A DNA stretch of 64,000 nt, taken from NCBI GenBank assembly GCA_963765295.1, contig CAVXVO010000007.1, positions 62,001 to 126,000 of the forward strand, read 5' to 3'. This document shows positions 1 to 7,552 of the stretch, piece after piece; within the stretch, counting starts at the first letter, position 1; the number at the start of each line of letters is the position of its first letter. The notes beneath the pieces were generated by a model, which saw only the letters and a list, made by a program, of their open reading frames with translations, searched no databases and was not told the DNA's origin. The stretch is from PALSA-612 sp963765295 (GTDB taxonomy: Bacteria > Actinomycetota > Thermoleophilia > Gaiellales > Gaiellaceae). The position numbers were made by a program, and so were the translations under genes.

Positions 1-2
1 TG

Positions 3-539
3 CTGGAGGCGCTGACCGGAGCGGACTGCGAGGTGGGCGTGTGCGCGTCGGCCGCGGCGGTCGAGGTGCTCGCCACGGAGCTCTACGGAGACGCGCGGCT
101 GTCGCGCGACGAGACGCTGGCCCGCTTCCTCGAGCACGCACGCGGCGGCCAGGTGACGTTGTACGACGAGCGCGACTGGCGCGCGCCGTACGCGAGCGGG
201 TCGGCGAAGGTCGACGCCTACGTGATCTGCCCGTGCTCGATGGGGACGCTCGGCGCGCTCGCCTCGGGCGTCATGTCGAACCTGATCCAGCGCGCGGCCA
301 GCGTCGCGCTCAAGGAGGGCCGCCGCCTCGTGGTCATGCCGCGCGAGACGCCGCTGTCGGACATCCACCTCGAGAACATGCTGCGACTCCGTCGTGCCGG
401 CGCGACGATCCTGTTTCTCGCGCCCGGCTTCTACCACGGCGCCGAGACCGTCGACGACCTCGTCGACTTCGTCGTCGCGCGCTGTCTCGACCAGCTGGGC
501 CTGGAGCATTCGCTGACGCGACGCTGGGGACAGCCGTGA
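3..539 (+). CDS. ubiX: UbiX-like flavin prenyltransferase, 5'-truncated by the window edge
   Basis: UbiX/Pad1-family flavoprotein. The family attaches a dimethylallyl group to FMN to make prenylated FMN, the cofactor of UbiD-type decarboxylases used in quinone synthesis. The visible part reads through from base 3 without a start, so the N-terminal GxTGASG segment lies upstream. Family features present are the PCSMGTLGALASG segment, the MPRETPLSDIHLENML segment (arginine and glutamate of the active site) and the terminal LDxLGLEHxLTRRW. The stop overlaps the GTG of the ubiE/menG gene (GTGA), so it belongs to the menaquinone operon. A UbiD partner is not in the window. The family assignment is strong. 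The role in menaquinone rather than another pathway is inferred from the neighbours. Confidence 0.9.
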   Translation: MEALTGADCEVGVCASAAAVEVLATELYGDARLSRDETLARFLEHARGGQVTLYDERDWRAPYASGSAKVDAYVICPCSMGTLGALASGVMSNLIQRAASVALKEGRRLVVMPRETPLSDIHLENMLRLRRAGATILFLAPGFYHGAETVDDLVDFVVARCLDQLGLEHSLTRRWGQP

Positions 540-1222
540 CCGTCGAGACCGGCAGGCTGGACGCACCGGAGGTCCGGACGATGTTCGACCGCATCGCGCC
601 GGTCTACGACCTGATGAACCGCGTGATGACCGCCGGTCTCGACCAGCACTGGCGCCGGGAGACGGTGAAGGCGGTCGTGCGGCCGGGCGATCGCGTGCTC
701 GACGGCTGCTGCGGCACCGGTGATCTCGCCGTGGCCGCCGTGAAGGCCGGCGCCGGTGAGGTCGTGGGGCTCGACTTCTCGCCCCGCATGCTGGAGCGCG
801 CCCGCGCCAAGCAAGAGTCTGTTACCTGGATCGAAGGGGACCTGCTCGCGCTGCCGTTCCCGGACGCGAGCTTCGACGCCGCCACGGTCGGCTTCGGCGT
901 CCGTAACGTCGCCGACCTTCCCGCCGCGCTCGTCGAGCTCCGGCGCGTCCTGCGACCCGACGGCCGGCTCGGCATTCTCGAGATCACGACGCCCACGGGG
1001 GCGCTGGCGCCGTTCTACCGGCTCTGGTTCGACCATGTCGTCCCGCTGCTCGGCAAGGCGCTGAAGGGCGGGGCCGCCTACACCTATCTGCCCGCGAGCG
1101 TCAGGCGCTTTCCCGGCCCGGAGGAGCTCGCCGGGCTGCTCCGCGCCGCCGGCTTCGGGGACGTCGCCTACCGGACCTTCGCGGGCGGCATCGTCGCGCT
1201 GCACACCGGGGTCGCGCAGTGA
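536..1222 (+). CDS. menG: Demethylmenaquinone methyltransferase (UbiE/MenG family)
   Basis: SAM-dependent C-methyltransferase of 228 residues that methylates demethylmenaquinone in the last step of menaquinone synthesis. The start is the GTG that overlaps the upstream TGA. Longer readings upstream in this frame have no methyltransferase content. Family marks are FDRIAPVYDLMNRVMT near the N-terminus, the SAM-binding motif DGCCGTGDLA around residues 56-65, the acidic LDFSPRML of motif II, and GFGVRNVADL, a UbiE signature. The stop overlaps the next start (GTGA), giving translational coupling to the polyprenyl diphosphate synthase, whose product supplies the side chain of the same quinone. Length is normal for the family. 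Confidence 0.93.
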   Translation: MTVETGRLDAPEVRTMFDRIAPVYDLMNRVMTAGLDQHWRRETVKAVVRPGDRVLDGCCGTGDLAVAAVKAGAGEVVGLDFSPRMLERARAKQESVTWIEGDLLALPFPDASFDAATVGFGVRNVADLPAALVELRRVLRPDGRLGILEITTPTGALAPFYRLWFDHVVPLLGKALKGGAAYTYLPASVRRFPGPEELAGLLRAAGFGDVAYRTFAGGIVALHTGVAQ

Positions 1223-2136
1223 CCGTGCTCGCCTCGATCCGCGAGGCGCCCGGGCTCGAGTCGTACCTCGACGAGCTCGAGGAGCGGCTGCAGGAGACGG
1301 TCGCGAGCCATCCCGGCGTTGCCGCAGCCGTCGGCTCGGATGCTCTGTCGGCCGGAGGCAAGCGCCTGCGGCCGATGCTCGTCTTCCTCTCCTCGCGCGC
1401 CGACTCGGAGCCGTCGCTGGCGGCGGGCGTCGCCGTCGAGCTGATCCACATGGCGACCCTCGTCCACGACGACCTGATCGACGGCGCCCACTTCCGCCGC
1501 GGTCGCGCCGCCGCCTGGGCCGCGTACGGCCCCGACGCCGCGCGCGCCGCAGGCGACTACCTGTTCGCCAGGGCGTTCTCCGAGCTCGCCGAGACCGGCG
1601 ACGCGCGTGCGGTCGACGTGCTCGCCGACGCGACGCTCTGCCTCGCGCGCGGCGAGGCGCTGCAGCGGCGCCAGACCCACGATCCGGACACGACGGTCGA
1701 GAGCTACCTCGAGCGCTGCGAGCTGAAGACCGCGAAGCTGTTCGAGGCCGCGTGTCTCCTCGGCTCGGGCGGTCGCGACCCGGTACTCGGCCGCTTCGGG
1801 CTCGCGCTCGGCGTCGCCTTCCAGATCACGGACGACATCCTCGATTGCACGGGCGAGGGGCTCGAGACCGGCAAGATCGCCGGCGTCGACCTCCGCGAGG
1901 GCACGCCGACACTGCCGCTGCTCCTCGCGGCGCGTGAGGACGAGGTCGTCCGCAAGGCGCTCGCTGGCGGCCCGCTCGACGGCGCCCTCGTCCGCGTCGC
2001 GGACACCTCCGCGCTGTCCCGCTCGAGGGCGACCGCGCTCGACTACGCCTGCCGCGCGCGCGGCTGCCTCGACGGCCAGCTGCACCGCGACGAGCTCGAA
2101 GCTCTCGCCGACCTCGTGGTGCACCGGCACTCATGA
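1219..2136 (+). CDS. Polyprenyl diphosphate synthase (trans-isoprenyl diphosphate synthase)
   Basis: All-trans polyprenyl diphosphate synthase of 305 residues that condenses isopentenyl diphosphate units into the isoprenoid tail of menaquinone. The first aspartate-rich motif is DDLID at residues 84-88 and the second is DDILD at 205-209. GGKRLRP near residue 50 binds pyrophosphate. The enzyme acts in the cytosol or at the membrane face. It sits between menG and mqnA with 4-base stop/start overlaps on both sides, which points to quinone side-chain synthesis rather than carotenoids or undecaprenyl. Chain length cannot be read from the sequence, so I give no hepT, ispB or sdsA symbol. Confidence 0.92.
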   Translation: MTVLASIREAPGLESYLDELEERLQETVASHPGVAAAVGSDALSAGGKRLRPMLVFLSSRADSEPSLAAGVAVELIHMATLVHDDLIDGAHFRRGRAAAWAAYGPDAARAAGDYLFARAFSELAETGDARAVDVLADATLCLARGEALQRRQTHDPDTTVESYLERCELKTAKLFEAACLLGSGGRDPVLGRFGLALGVAFQITDDILDCTGEGLETGKIAGVDLREGTPTLPLLLAAREDEVVRKALAGGPLDGALVRVADTSALSRSRATALDYACRARGCLDGQLHRDELEALADLVVHRHS

Positions 2137-2894
2137 TCAGACTGGGCCGCATCAGCTACGTGAACATGGCGCCGGTCTTCTACCGGCTCGACGCCGAGGT
2201 GGAGGAGATCCAGGGCGTGCCGACCGACCTCAACCGCAGGTTGGTCGCGGGCGAGATCGACCTGGCGCCGATCTCGTCGATCGAGTACGCCCGCAACGCG
2301 GCGACGCTGCGCATCCTGCCGCGCCTCTGCGTCTCGTCGGAGGGCGCCGTCGACTCGATCCAGCTCGTCTCGCGCGTGCCGCTCGAGCGCGTGCGCACGG
2401 TCGCGGTCACGCCCGAGAGCGCCACGTCCGTCGTCCTGACGAAGGTGCTGCTCCCCGACGCCGACCACGTCCCGCTCGGGGAGGAGGCCGATGCCACGCT
2501 GTTGATCGGCGACGCGGCGCTCAAGAGCGCCTTCGAGGACCCGACGCCGCATTTCGACCTCGGCCGGCTCTGGCTCGAGCGGACTGGCCTGCCGATGGTG
2601 TTCGCCGTCTGGGCGGCCCCCGATCCACCTGCGCCGGGGACCGCCGAGCTCGAGGACGCGCTCGTCGAGTCGGTTCGCATCGCGCGCGCCGAGCCCGAGC
2701 AGCTCGCCTACGAGGCGAGCGAGCGCTACGGCTACCCGCCCGGTTTCCTCGCGCGCTACTTCGAGAAGCTCCGCTACCGCTTCGGCCCGCGCGAGCGCGC
2801 CGGGCTGTACACGTTCCTCGAGATGGCGCACGAGGTCGGCGAGCTCGATCGGATCCCGGAGCTCCGCTTCGTCCACGACCGGGTGCCGGTGTGA
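2133..2894 (+). CDS. mqnA: Chorismate dehydratase, futalosine pathway
   Basis: MqnA converts chorismate to 3-enolpyruvylbenzoate, the entry step of the futalosine route to menaquinone. The 253-residue protein has the family opening RLGRISYVNMAPVFY, then GVPTDLNRRLVAGEIDLAPISSIEYA, which shapes the active-site pocket, and SSEGAVDSIQLVS. The fold is that of periplasmic solute-binding proteins, but there is no signal peptide, so it is cytosolic. The ATG overlaps the stop of the prenyl synthase and the stop overlaps the GTG of the radical SAM gene. Together with mqnC two genes downstream it shows that this organism makes menaquinone by futalosine and not by the MenFDHCEB route. Confidence 0.95.
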   Translation: MIRLGRISYVNMAPVFYRLDAEVEEIQGVPTDLNRRLVAGEIDLAPISSIEYARNAATLRILPRLCVSSEGAVDSIQLVSRVPLERVRTVAVTPESATSVVLTKVLLPDADHVPLGEEADATLLIGDAALKSAFEDPTPHFDLGRLWLERTGLPMVFAVWAAPDPPAPGTAELEDALVESVRIARAEPEQLAYEASERYGYPPGFLARYFEKLRYRFGPRERAGLYTFLEMAHEVGELDRIPELRFVHDRVPV

Positions 2895-4213
2895 GCGAAC
2901 GGCTCGCCCTGCTCGAGTCGCTGATGGAGCGTTTCCCGGGCGTGCCCCGGGAGGCCGTGCTCAAGGAGGACTTGCTGCGCACGGGCATCGCGTTCACGGA
3001 GGCGGCGCTGAGCGACAACCTCGACGGCGCGGTCAAGCCGAAGTCGTACTTCATCTTCTCCTTCGACCAGCAGCCGCTCGCGAACCTCGGCGAGGCCGCG
3101 ACGCGTCGGCCCCCGGAGGAGATCGCGCTCACCGGCGGGCCGCACGGACTGCGCCGCACGATCGTCTCGGTGCGCGTCAACCCGGGTTCGCCCTACCGCG
3201 TCGGCCGCGACGCGGACGGAGAGCTTCGCCTCGCCGTCGACGACCGGCCGCTCGCCGACGTGATGCTCCCGCCGATGCCGGAGTACTACCGCCACACGCT
3301 CGCGAACGGGAAGACCGTGATGGAGACGGCGCCGACGATCCAGTGGGGCTACCTGATCTACCTCACGGTGCTGCGGCTCTGCCAGTACTTCGGCGCCAAG
3401 GAGGAGTGCCAGTTCTGCGACATCAACCACAACTGGCGCCAGCACAAGCAGGCCGGCCGCCCGTACACGGGCATCAAGCCCGTCGAGGACGTGCTCGAGG
3501 CGCTGACGCTGATCGACGAGTTCGACACCGCGAAGGCAAGCCACGCGTACACGCTCACCGGCGGCTCCGTCACGAGCAAGGTCGACGGGCTCGAGGAGGC
3601 CGACTTCTACGGCCGCTACGCGCAGGCGATCGAGGAGCGCTTCCCGGGACGCTGGATCGGCAAGGTGGTCGCCCAGGCGCTCCCGCGCGAGGCCGTGCAG
3701 CGCTACCGCGACTACGGCATCACGATCTACCACCCGAACTACGAGGTCTGGGACGAGCGGCTCTTCAAGATCATCTGCCCGGGCAAGGAGCGCTACGTCG
3801 GCCGGGCCGAGTGGCACCGGCGGATCCTCGAGGCGGCCGAGGTGTTCGGCCCCCGCTACGTGATCCCGAACTTCGTCGCCGGCGTCGAGATGGCGCGGCC
3901 GCACGGGTTCGAGAGCGTCGACGCCGCGATCGCGAGCACGGTCGAGGGGCTCGACTACTTCATGAGCCGGGGCATCACGCCGCGTTTCACGACCTGGTGC
4001 CCTGAGCCCTCGACGCCGCTCGGGCGCGACAACCCGGACGGTGCCCCGCTCGAGTACCACGTGCGCCTGCTCGAGGCCTACCGGGACACGCTCGAGCGGA
4101 ACGGCCTGCGACCGCCCCCCGGCTACGGCACGCCGGGCGCGGGCAATGCAGTCTTCTCCGTCAGCTCGTTCATGGACGTGCTCGGCGCCGAAGCAGCGGC
4201 GGTGCCGGCGTGA
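2891..4213 (+). CDS. Radical SAM protein with atypical CX8CX2C cluster motif, in the menaquinone operon
   Basis: A 440-residue protein whose only recognisable domain is a radical SAM barrel. The cluster cysteines are C164, C173 and C176, spaced CX8CX2C instead of the usual CX3CX2C. YTLTGG around residues 219-224 fits the SAM-contacting GGE-like motif. About 160 residues precede the cluster, including a predicted soluble N-terminal domain with KPKSYFIFSFDQQPL. The gene lies exactly between mqnA and mqnC, with 4-base overlaps on both sides. The true aminofutalosine synthase MqnE has a canonical motif and a shorter N-terminus, so this is not an obvious MqnE. It could do an alternative pathway step or an accessory modification. 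The radical SAM assignment is strong and the substrate is unknown. Confidence 0.8.
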   Translation: MSERLALLESLMERFPGVPREAVLKEDLLRTGIAFTEAALSDNLDGAVKPKSYFIFSFDQQPLANLGEAATRRPPEEIALTGGPHGLRRTIVSVRVNPGSPYRVGRDADGELRLAVDDRPLADVMLPPMPEYYRHTLANGKTVMETAPTIQWGYLIYLTVLRLCQYFGAKEECQFCDINHNWRQHKQAGRPYTGIKPVEDVLEALTLIDEFDTAKASHAYTLTGGSVTSKVDGLEEADFYGRYAQAIEERFPGRWIGKVVAQALPREAVQRYRDYGITIYHPNYEVWDERLFKIICPGKERYVGRAEWHRRILEAAEVFGPRYVIPNFVAGVEMARPHGFESVDAAIASTVEGLDYFMSRGITPRFTTWCPEPSTPLGRDNPDGAPLEYHVRLLEAYRDTLERNGLRPPPGYGTPGAGNAVFSVSSFMDVLGAEAAAVPA

Positions 4214-5316
4214 CGAGGATCGACGTGGCCGAGGCGGCGAGGCTCTGGAACGAGGCGGGCGACGACGAGCTGATCGAGCGCGCACAGGCCGTGCGGGCAC
4301 GGTGGCACCGGCCGGATCACGCGACCTACATGGTGATGCGGATCGTGAACTACACGAACGTCTGCGTGGCCCAGTGCGATTACTGCGCCTTCTACGTGCT
4401 CCCGAACCAGGACGGCGGCTACGTCCTCTCCCGCGAGGACGTGTTCGCGAAGATCGACGAACTGGTCGAGGTGGGCGGCGATCTCGTCGGCTTCAACGGC
4501 GGCTTCAACCCGAAGCTGCCGCTCGACTACTACTGCGACCTCTTCCACTCCGTCCGCGAGCGCTACGGCGAGCGCGTCGAGTTCTACGCGCTGACCGTCG
4601 CCGAGTTCGTCTTCCTCGCCGATCGTGCGGGCCTGAGCTACGCCGACGCGGCCGTCCGGCTGCGCGACGCCGGCGTGCACTGGATCACCGGCGGCGGCAG
4701 CGAGATCCTCACCGAGGACTTTCGCAAGCGGCACGCCAAGTGGAAGTACACGGTGCGCGACTACTTCGACGCGCAGCGGGCGATCGTCGAGAGCGGGATG
4801 CGCACGACGGCGACGATGGTGATCGGCTTCGACGAGACGCTCGAGGAGCGGCTCGAGCACCTGCAGCGCACGCGCGACTTCCAGGACGCGTGCCTCGCGG
4901 ACGGTCACGAGGGTCTGTTCTCGTTCCTCTGCTGGACGTACAAGCCGTACGGCACGGCGCTCGGAGGGCAGGAGGTCTCGGCGCACGAGTACCAGCGCTG
5001 GATCGCGCTCAGCCGGATCTTCCTCGACAACGTCAAGCACGTCCGCACGTCGGTGCTGACGCAGAACGAGGACGCCTTTCGTGCGCTCGACTTCGGCGCG
5101 GACGACTTCGACCTGCCGATCGAGGACGAGGTGACGCAGAAGGCGGGCGCGACCATCGATCTCGACCTCGAGCAACTGCTCGAGGTGCCGCGGAGGCTCG
5201 GCTACACGGTCGAGTACCGCCGCGCCGAGCGACCTAGCACGGGGGAAACAGCCGGTTTCCCCCGTGTGCCCCCTTCCCAAGTGCCAGAGAGAGCCGCAGC
5301 GGCCGACGCCGGCTGA
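4210..5316 (+). CDS. mqnC: Dehypoxanthine futalosine cyclase, radical SAM
   Basis: MqnC cyclises dehypoxanthinyl futalosine to cyclic dehypoxanthinyl futalosine. The radical SAM cluster is C52, C56 and C59 (CX3CX2C) inside the family motif NYTNVCVAQCDYCAFY. It is followed by GFNGGFNPKLPLDYY and the substrate-pocket segments GGGSEILTEDFR and WTYKPYGTALGG. The ATG of the gene overlaps the stop of the preceding radical SAM gene. The last 30 residues or so, after about residue 338, look unlike other MqnC proteins and are read through a strong hairpin at 5238-5266. The functional C-terminus may therefore lie before it, or the tail may be a recent extension. Confidence 0.93.
   Translation: MTRIDVAEAARLWNEAGDDELIERAQAVRARWHRPDHATYMVMRIVNYTNVCVAQCDYCAFYVLPNQDGGYVLSREDVFAKIDELVEVGGDLVGFNGGFNPKLPLDYYCDLFHSVRERYGERVEFYALTVAEFVFLADRAGLSYADAAVRLRDAGVHWITGGGSEILTEDFRKRHAKWKYTVRDYFDAQRAIVESGMRTTATMVIGFDETLEERLEHLQRTRDFQDACLADGHEGLFSFLCWTYKPYGTALGGQEVSAHEYQRWIALSRIFLDNVKHVRTSVLTQNEDAFRALDFGADDFDLPIEDEVTQKAGATIDLDLEQLLEVPRRLGYTVEYRRAERPSTGETAGFPRVPPSQVPERAAAADAG
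5238..5266 (+). terminator. Perfect 12-bp hairpin at the 3' end of mqnC
   Basis: CACGGGGGAAAC at 5238-5249 pairs perfectly with GTTTCCCCCGTG at 5255-5266 around a 5-nt loop (AGCCG). A pyrimidine-rich run follows, but there is no U tract. It lies inside the last codons of mqnC as annotated. It is the strongest candidate for ending the menaquinone transcript. A role as a 3' mRNA-stabilising stem is the alternative. Confidence 0.6.
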
Positions 5317-5351
5317 GCCGACATCGGCGGCGGGCGCGTGTTCGGGTGCCT

Positions 5352-5357
5352 TACGCT
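5352..5357 (+). promoter_or_regulatory. Leaderless -10 box TACGCT
   Basis: TACGCT ends exactly 6 nt before the GTG at 5364. This matches a spacing that recurs through the window and predicts transcription starting at or next to the start codon. No clear -35 is visible. Confidence 0.5.
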
Positions 5358-5363
5358 GCCGTC

Positions 5364-5692
5364 GTGACGGATCGTATGCTCGGCACGATCGATGCGGTCG
5401 GCGACCTAGCCGGCCGGCTGGCGCGTCTCAGTTACGTCGAGAATGAGGCCACTCCGCACGACGAGCCTCCGTCGTGGACGCTCGCGGATGCCCTAGCCGA
5501 CATCGAGCTTGAATGTCGGCGGCTGATCGACGACCAGTTGCGCGTCTCGTACGAGCATCGGCGACGACCGAACTCGGGTCGACACTCGTGGAAGTTCGGA
5601 TCAGCCTGCAGCACATCGTCTACCACCTCTCAACGACGCCCTCGCTGCGCTACCTGATCGACAGCGCGCCTCCTCTGCACGAAGACGGATGA
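5364..5692 (+). CDS. Small hypothetical protein, frameshifted
   Basis: I do not recognise this gene. The first reading runs from the GTG at 5364 (start VTDRMLGTIDAVGDLAG) through a helix-rich stretch, LADALADIELECRRLIDDQL. It then loses sense near 5550, where another frame continues with VEVRISLQHIVYHL and LRYLIDSAPPLHEDG and stops at 5692. That second stop overlaps the ATG of the next gene (ATGA), the same coupling seen in real gene pairs here, and the start has a leaderless -10 box. Both facts favour a genuine protein of about 110 residues carrying one indel. An upstream in-frame GTG at 5346 is less likely because it lies before the -10 box. Confidence 0.4.
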
Positions 5693-6186
5693 CGACGCGG
5701 ATCGCCGGAGTTGGCGACGCGGAGGCGATCGCGCGCATCTACAACGAGGGGATCGAGGATCGCGTCGGCACCTTCGAGACCGACCATCGGTCTGCCGGGG
5801 ACGTCCTCGGTTGGATCGAGGCGGGCTATCCGCTCGTCGTGTCGGCGGGCGATTCCGGCCAGGTCCTGGCATGGGCATCGGCGCCGCCGTACCGCCCGCA
5901 CCGGCCCGCCTACTCGGGCGTCGCCGACTTCTCGATCTACGTCGCGCGGACGGCGCGCGGGCGAGGTCTGGGACGCGTGACGCTCGCTGCGCTGGTCGCC
6001 GAGGCCGAGGGCCGCGGCTACTGGAAGCTCGTCAGCCGCATCTTTCCGGAGAACGAGGCGTCGCTCGCGCTCTGCCGCTCGCTCGGCTTCCGCGAGGTCG
6101 GCACGTACCGCCGCCACGCGAAGCTCGACGGCATGTGGCGCGACGTGGTCATCGTCGAGCTGCTGCTCGGCGAGGCGGCCGTCTAG
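5689..6186 (+). CDS. GNAT N-acetyltransferase, phosphinothricin/methionine-sulfoximine type
   Basis: A 165-residue acetyl-CoA-dependent N-acetyltransferase of the phosphinothricin acetyltransferase branch. The opening RIYNEGIEDRVGTFET is typical of that group. The acetyl-CoA-binding loop is RGRGLGRVTLAAL, around residues 95-107. The pair FPENEASLALCRSLGF and VGTYRRHAKLDGMWRDVVIVE completes the fold. Members acetylate the alpha-amino group of glutamate analogues such as phosphinothricin, methionine sulfoximine or arsinothricin. Housekeeping members mainly detoxify methionine derivatives. The start overlaps the stop of the small gene before it, and the 3' end overlaps the convergent cupin gene by 4 bases. 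The exact substrate is not readable. Confidence 0.85.
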   Translation: MTTRIAGVGDAEAIARIYNEGIEDRVGTFETDHRSAGDVLGWIEAGYPLVVSAGDSGQVLAWASAPPYRPHRPAYSGVADFSIYVARTARGRGLGRVTLAALVAEAEGRGYWKLVSRIFPENEASLALCRSLGFREVGTYRRHAKLDGMWRDVVIVELLLGEAAV

Positions 6187-6566
6187 AGCAGTTCGCTGTC
6201 GTACTTCCGGAAGACCGCGGCGAAGTCCTTGGGGTTTCCGTCGTGGAGCTCGTGGAGCAGGTCGGCGATCCGTCGCGGGATCACGAGCAGGTAGCGCGTC
6301 GCGCCGTCGTTCGCGTTCCAGTACGCGTGCGGCGTGCCGGCCGGGACGAACACCGCGTCGCCGGGTGCGGCCTCGAGCTCCTCGTCGCCGACGAGGAAGC
6401 CGAGCCGACCGTCGAGCACGTACCAGCACTCGTCGTCGGCGTGGTGGACGTGGAAGGGCGCGATCGGCCGCTCGCGGCTCGTGCCGCCCTCGTCCGTCCA
6501 CTCGACCAGCACGAACGACGTCTCGTCCGACCCCGCGCTGCGCCCGCTGAGCGGCGAGATGAGCAC
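6183..6566 (-). CDS. Cupin-domain protein
   Basis: A single-domain cupin of 127 residues, probably a soluble metal-binding beta-barrel. Metal-ligand candidates lie in PFHVHHADDECWYVLDG (motif 1: two histidines and a glutamate) and in FVPAGTPHAYWN (motif 2: histidine). DUFs and sugar isomerases share this fold, so no reaction can be assigned. The GTG start has a TAGGCT -10 box exactly 6 nt upstream (6573-6578), so it likely has its own leaderless transcript even though it lies directly downstream of the permease gene on the same strand. Confidence 0.8.
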   Translation of the reverse strand: MLISPLSGRSAGSDETSFVLVEWTDEGGTSRERPIAPFHVHHADDECWYVLDGRLGFLVGDEELEAAPGDAVFVPAGTPHAYWNANDGATRYLLVIPRRIADLLHELHDGNPKDFAAVFRKYDSELL

Positions 6567-6572
6567 GGCCGG

Positions 6573-6578
6573 AGCCTA
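6573..6578 (-). promoter_or_regulatory. Leaderless -10 box TAGGCT, overlapping the permease stop codon
   Basis: On the minus strand TAGGCT stands 6 nt before the cupin GTG. Its TAG is also the stop codon of the upstream permease gene. Confidence 0.5.
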
Positions 6579-7496
6579 CAGCTCGCGCCAGTGCGAGCTG
6601 ATCGCCGCGCCGATCAGGTCGATGACCAGCCAGCCGCCGATCGTGATCAGCGTCGTGAAGAGCAGAATCGCCTCCACCGCCGCCGGGTCGCCCTGGTTCA
6701 CGAAGCCCAGGAACGCCTGAGCGAGCCCATGCAGGTTGAACATCGCCTCGGCGAAGAGGGTCGCCCCGATCAACCAGAACCAGTTCCGCGCGACCAGCTT
6801 CGCGTAGGCCACGTCCATGTGGCTGCGTGCGGCGCGCACTGCCGCCGCGCGCTCGGCTGTCGGCGTCTTCTCGGCGTCCCCGACACCGTCTGCGAGCCGC
6901 CGGACGACGACCGCATGTACCGCGGCCAGCAGGTAGCCGAGCACGATCGACGGCAGGATCAGGTGGTACGCCCACTGCACCGCCCCCGAGCAGTCGGTAT
7001 TCGGATCAGAGGTCAACGGGCAGTACCCGGAGTTCGGGAAGAGCTCGGTCCGGTACCCGAACCAGTAGCTGAGCAGCAGCGCCACCCAGACCTGGATCAG
7101 GCCGAACATGAGGTAGACGAACGGTGTGCCGAAGAAACGAACCTGTCGCCATCGCGACCAGGCGAGGCCCAGGGGAACGCCGACGAGAACCGCGACGACC
7201 AGCGCGCCGCCCGCGACGGACAACGTGGGCGCCGCGAGGCTCTCCACCTCGCCCGCCAGGCTGCCGCCGTCGTAGATGCTCCGTCCGAGCGAGCCGTGCC
7301 CGATCAGCTGCCACAGGAAGGTTCCGAAGCCTTCGGCCTCGAAGCGGTGGAGCCGGGCGATCCGGTTCGGATCCCATTGGCTCGTGTCGACGCTCATCCC
7401 GATCAGGTGGAAGCACACGTAGCTGAGACAGGCGCAGAGAAACAGGAAGAGCGCGGTGATGCCGATCCGCTCTGCCGCGTAGCGACGGAACGTCAT
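6576..7496 (-). CDS. Solitary DppB/OppB-type ABC transporter permease
   Basis: A 306-residue inner-membrane protein of the peptide/nickel ABC permease family, with about six hydrophobic segments starting at residue 10. No ATPase, second permease or solute-binding protein is next to it. The EAA loop that should contact the ATPase is poor: the region around residue 230 reads ARSHMDVAYAKLVARN, without the usual central glycine. An extracytoplasmic loop carries GYC and, after a short gap, DCSGAVQWAYHL. The same arrangement occurs in the other lone permease at 32872-33858. It either works with components encoded elsewhere or has lost ATP coupling. Confidence 0.8.
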   Translation of the reverse strand: MTFRRYAAERIGITALFLFLCACLSYVCFHLIGMSVDTSQWDPNRIARLHRFEAEGFGTFLWQLIGHGSLGRSIYDGGSLAGEVESLAAPTLSVAGGALVVAVLVGVPLGLAWSRWRQVRFFGTPFVYLMFGLIQVWVALLLSYWFGYRTELFPNSGYCPLTSDPNTDCSGAVQWAYHLILPSIVLGYLLAAVHAVVVRRLADGVGDAEKTPTAERAAAVRAARSHMDVAYAKLVARNWFWLIGATLFAEAMFNLHGLAQAFLGFVNQGDPAAVEAILLFTTLITIGGWLVIDLIGAAISSHWREL

Positions 7497-7552
7497 GTCC
7501 GCACGGTCACCGGCCGGGCAGCCGTCGTGCCCGATACCCTGGCTCGCGGGTC

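Noticed and set aside
2774..4300. A 508-codon minus-strand frame over the radical SAM gene
   Set aside because: Arginine/histidine/valine-rich antisense translation of a gene with clear motifs. No start signal.
5689..6186. Acetyltransferase as an acquired herbicide or antibiotic resistance gene
   Set aside because: Base composition matches the surroundings and there is no mobile element. Chromosomal homologues with housekeeping amino-acid substrates are common.
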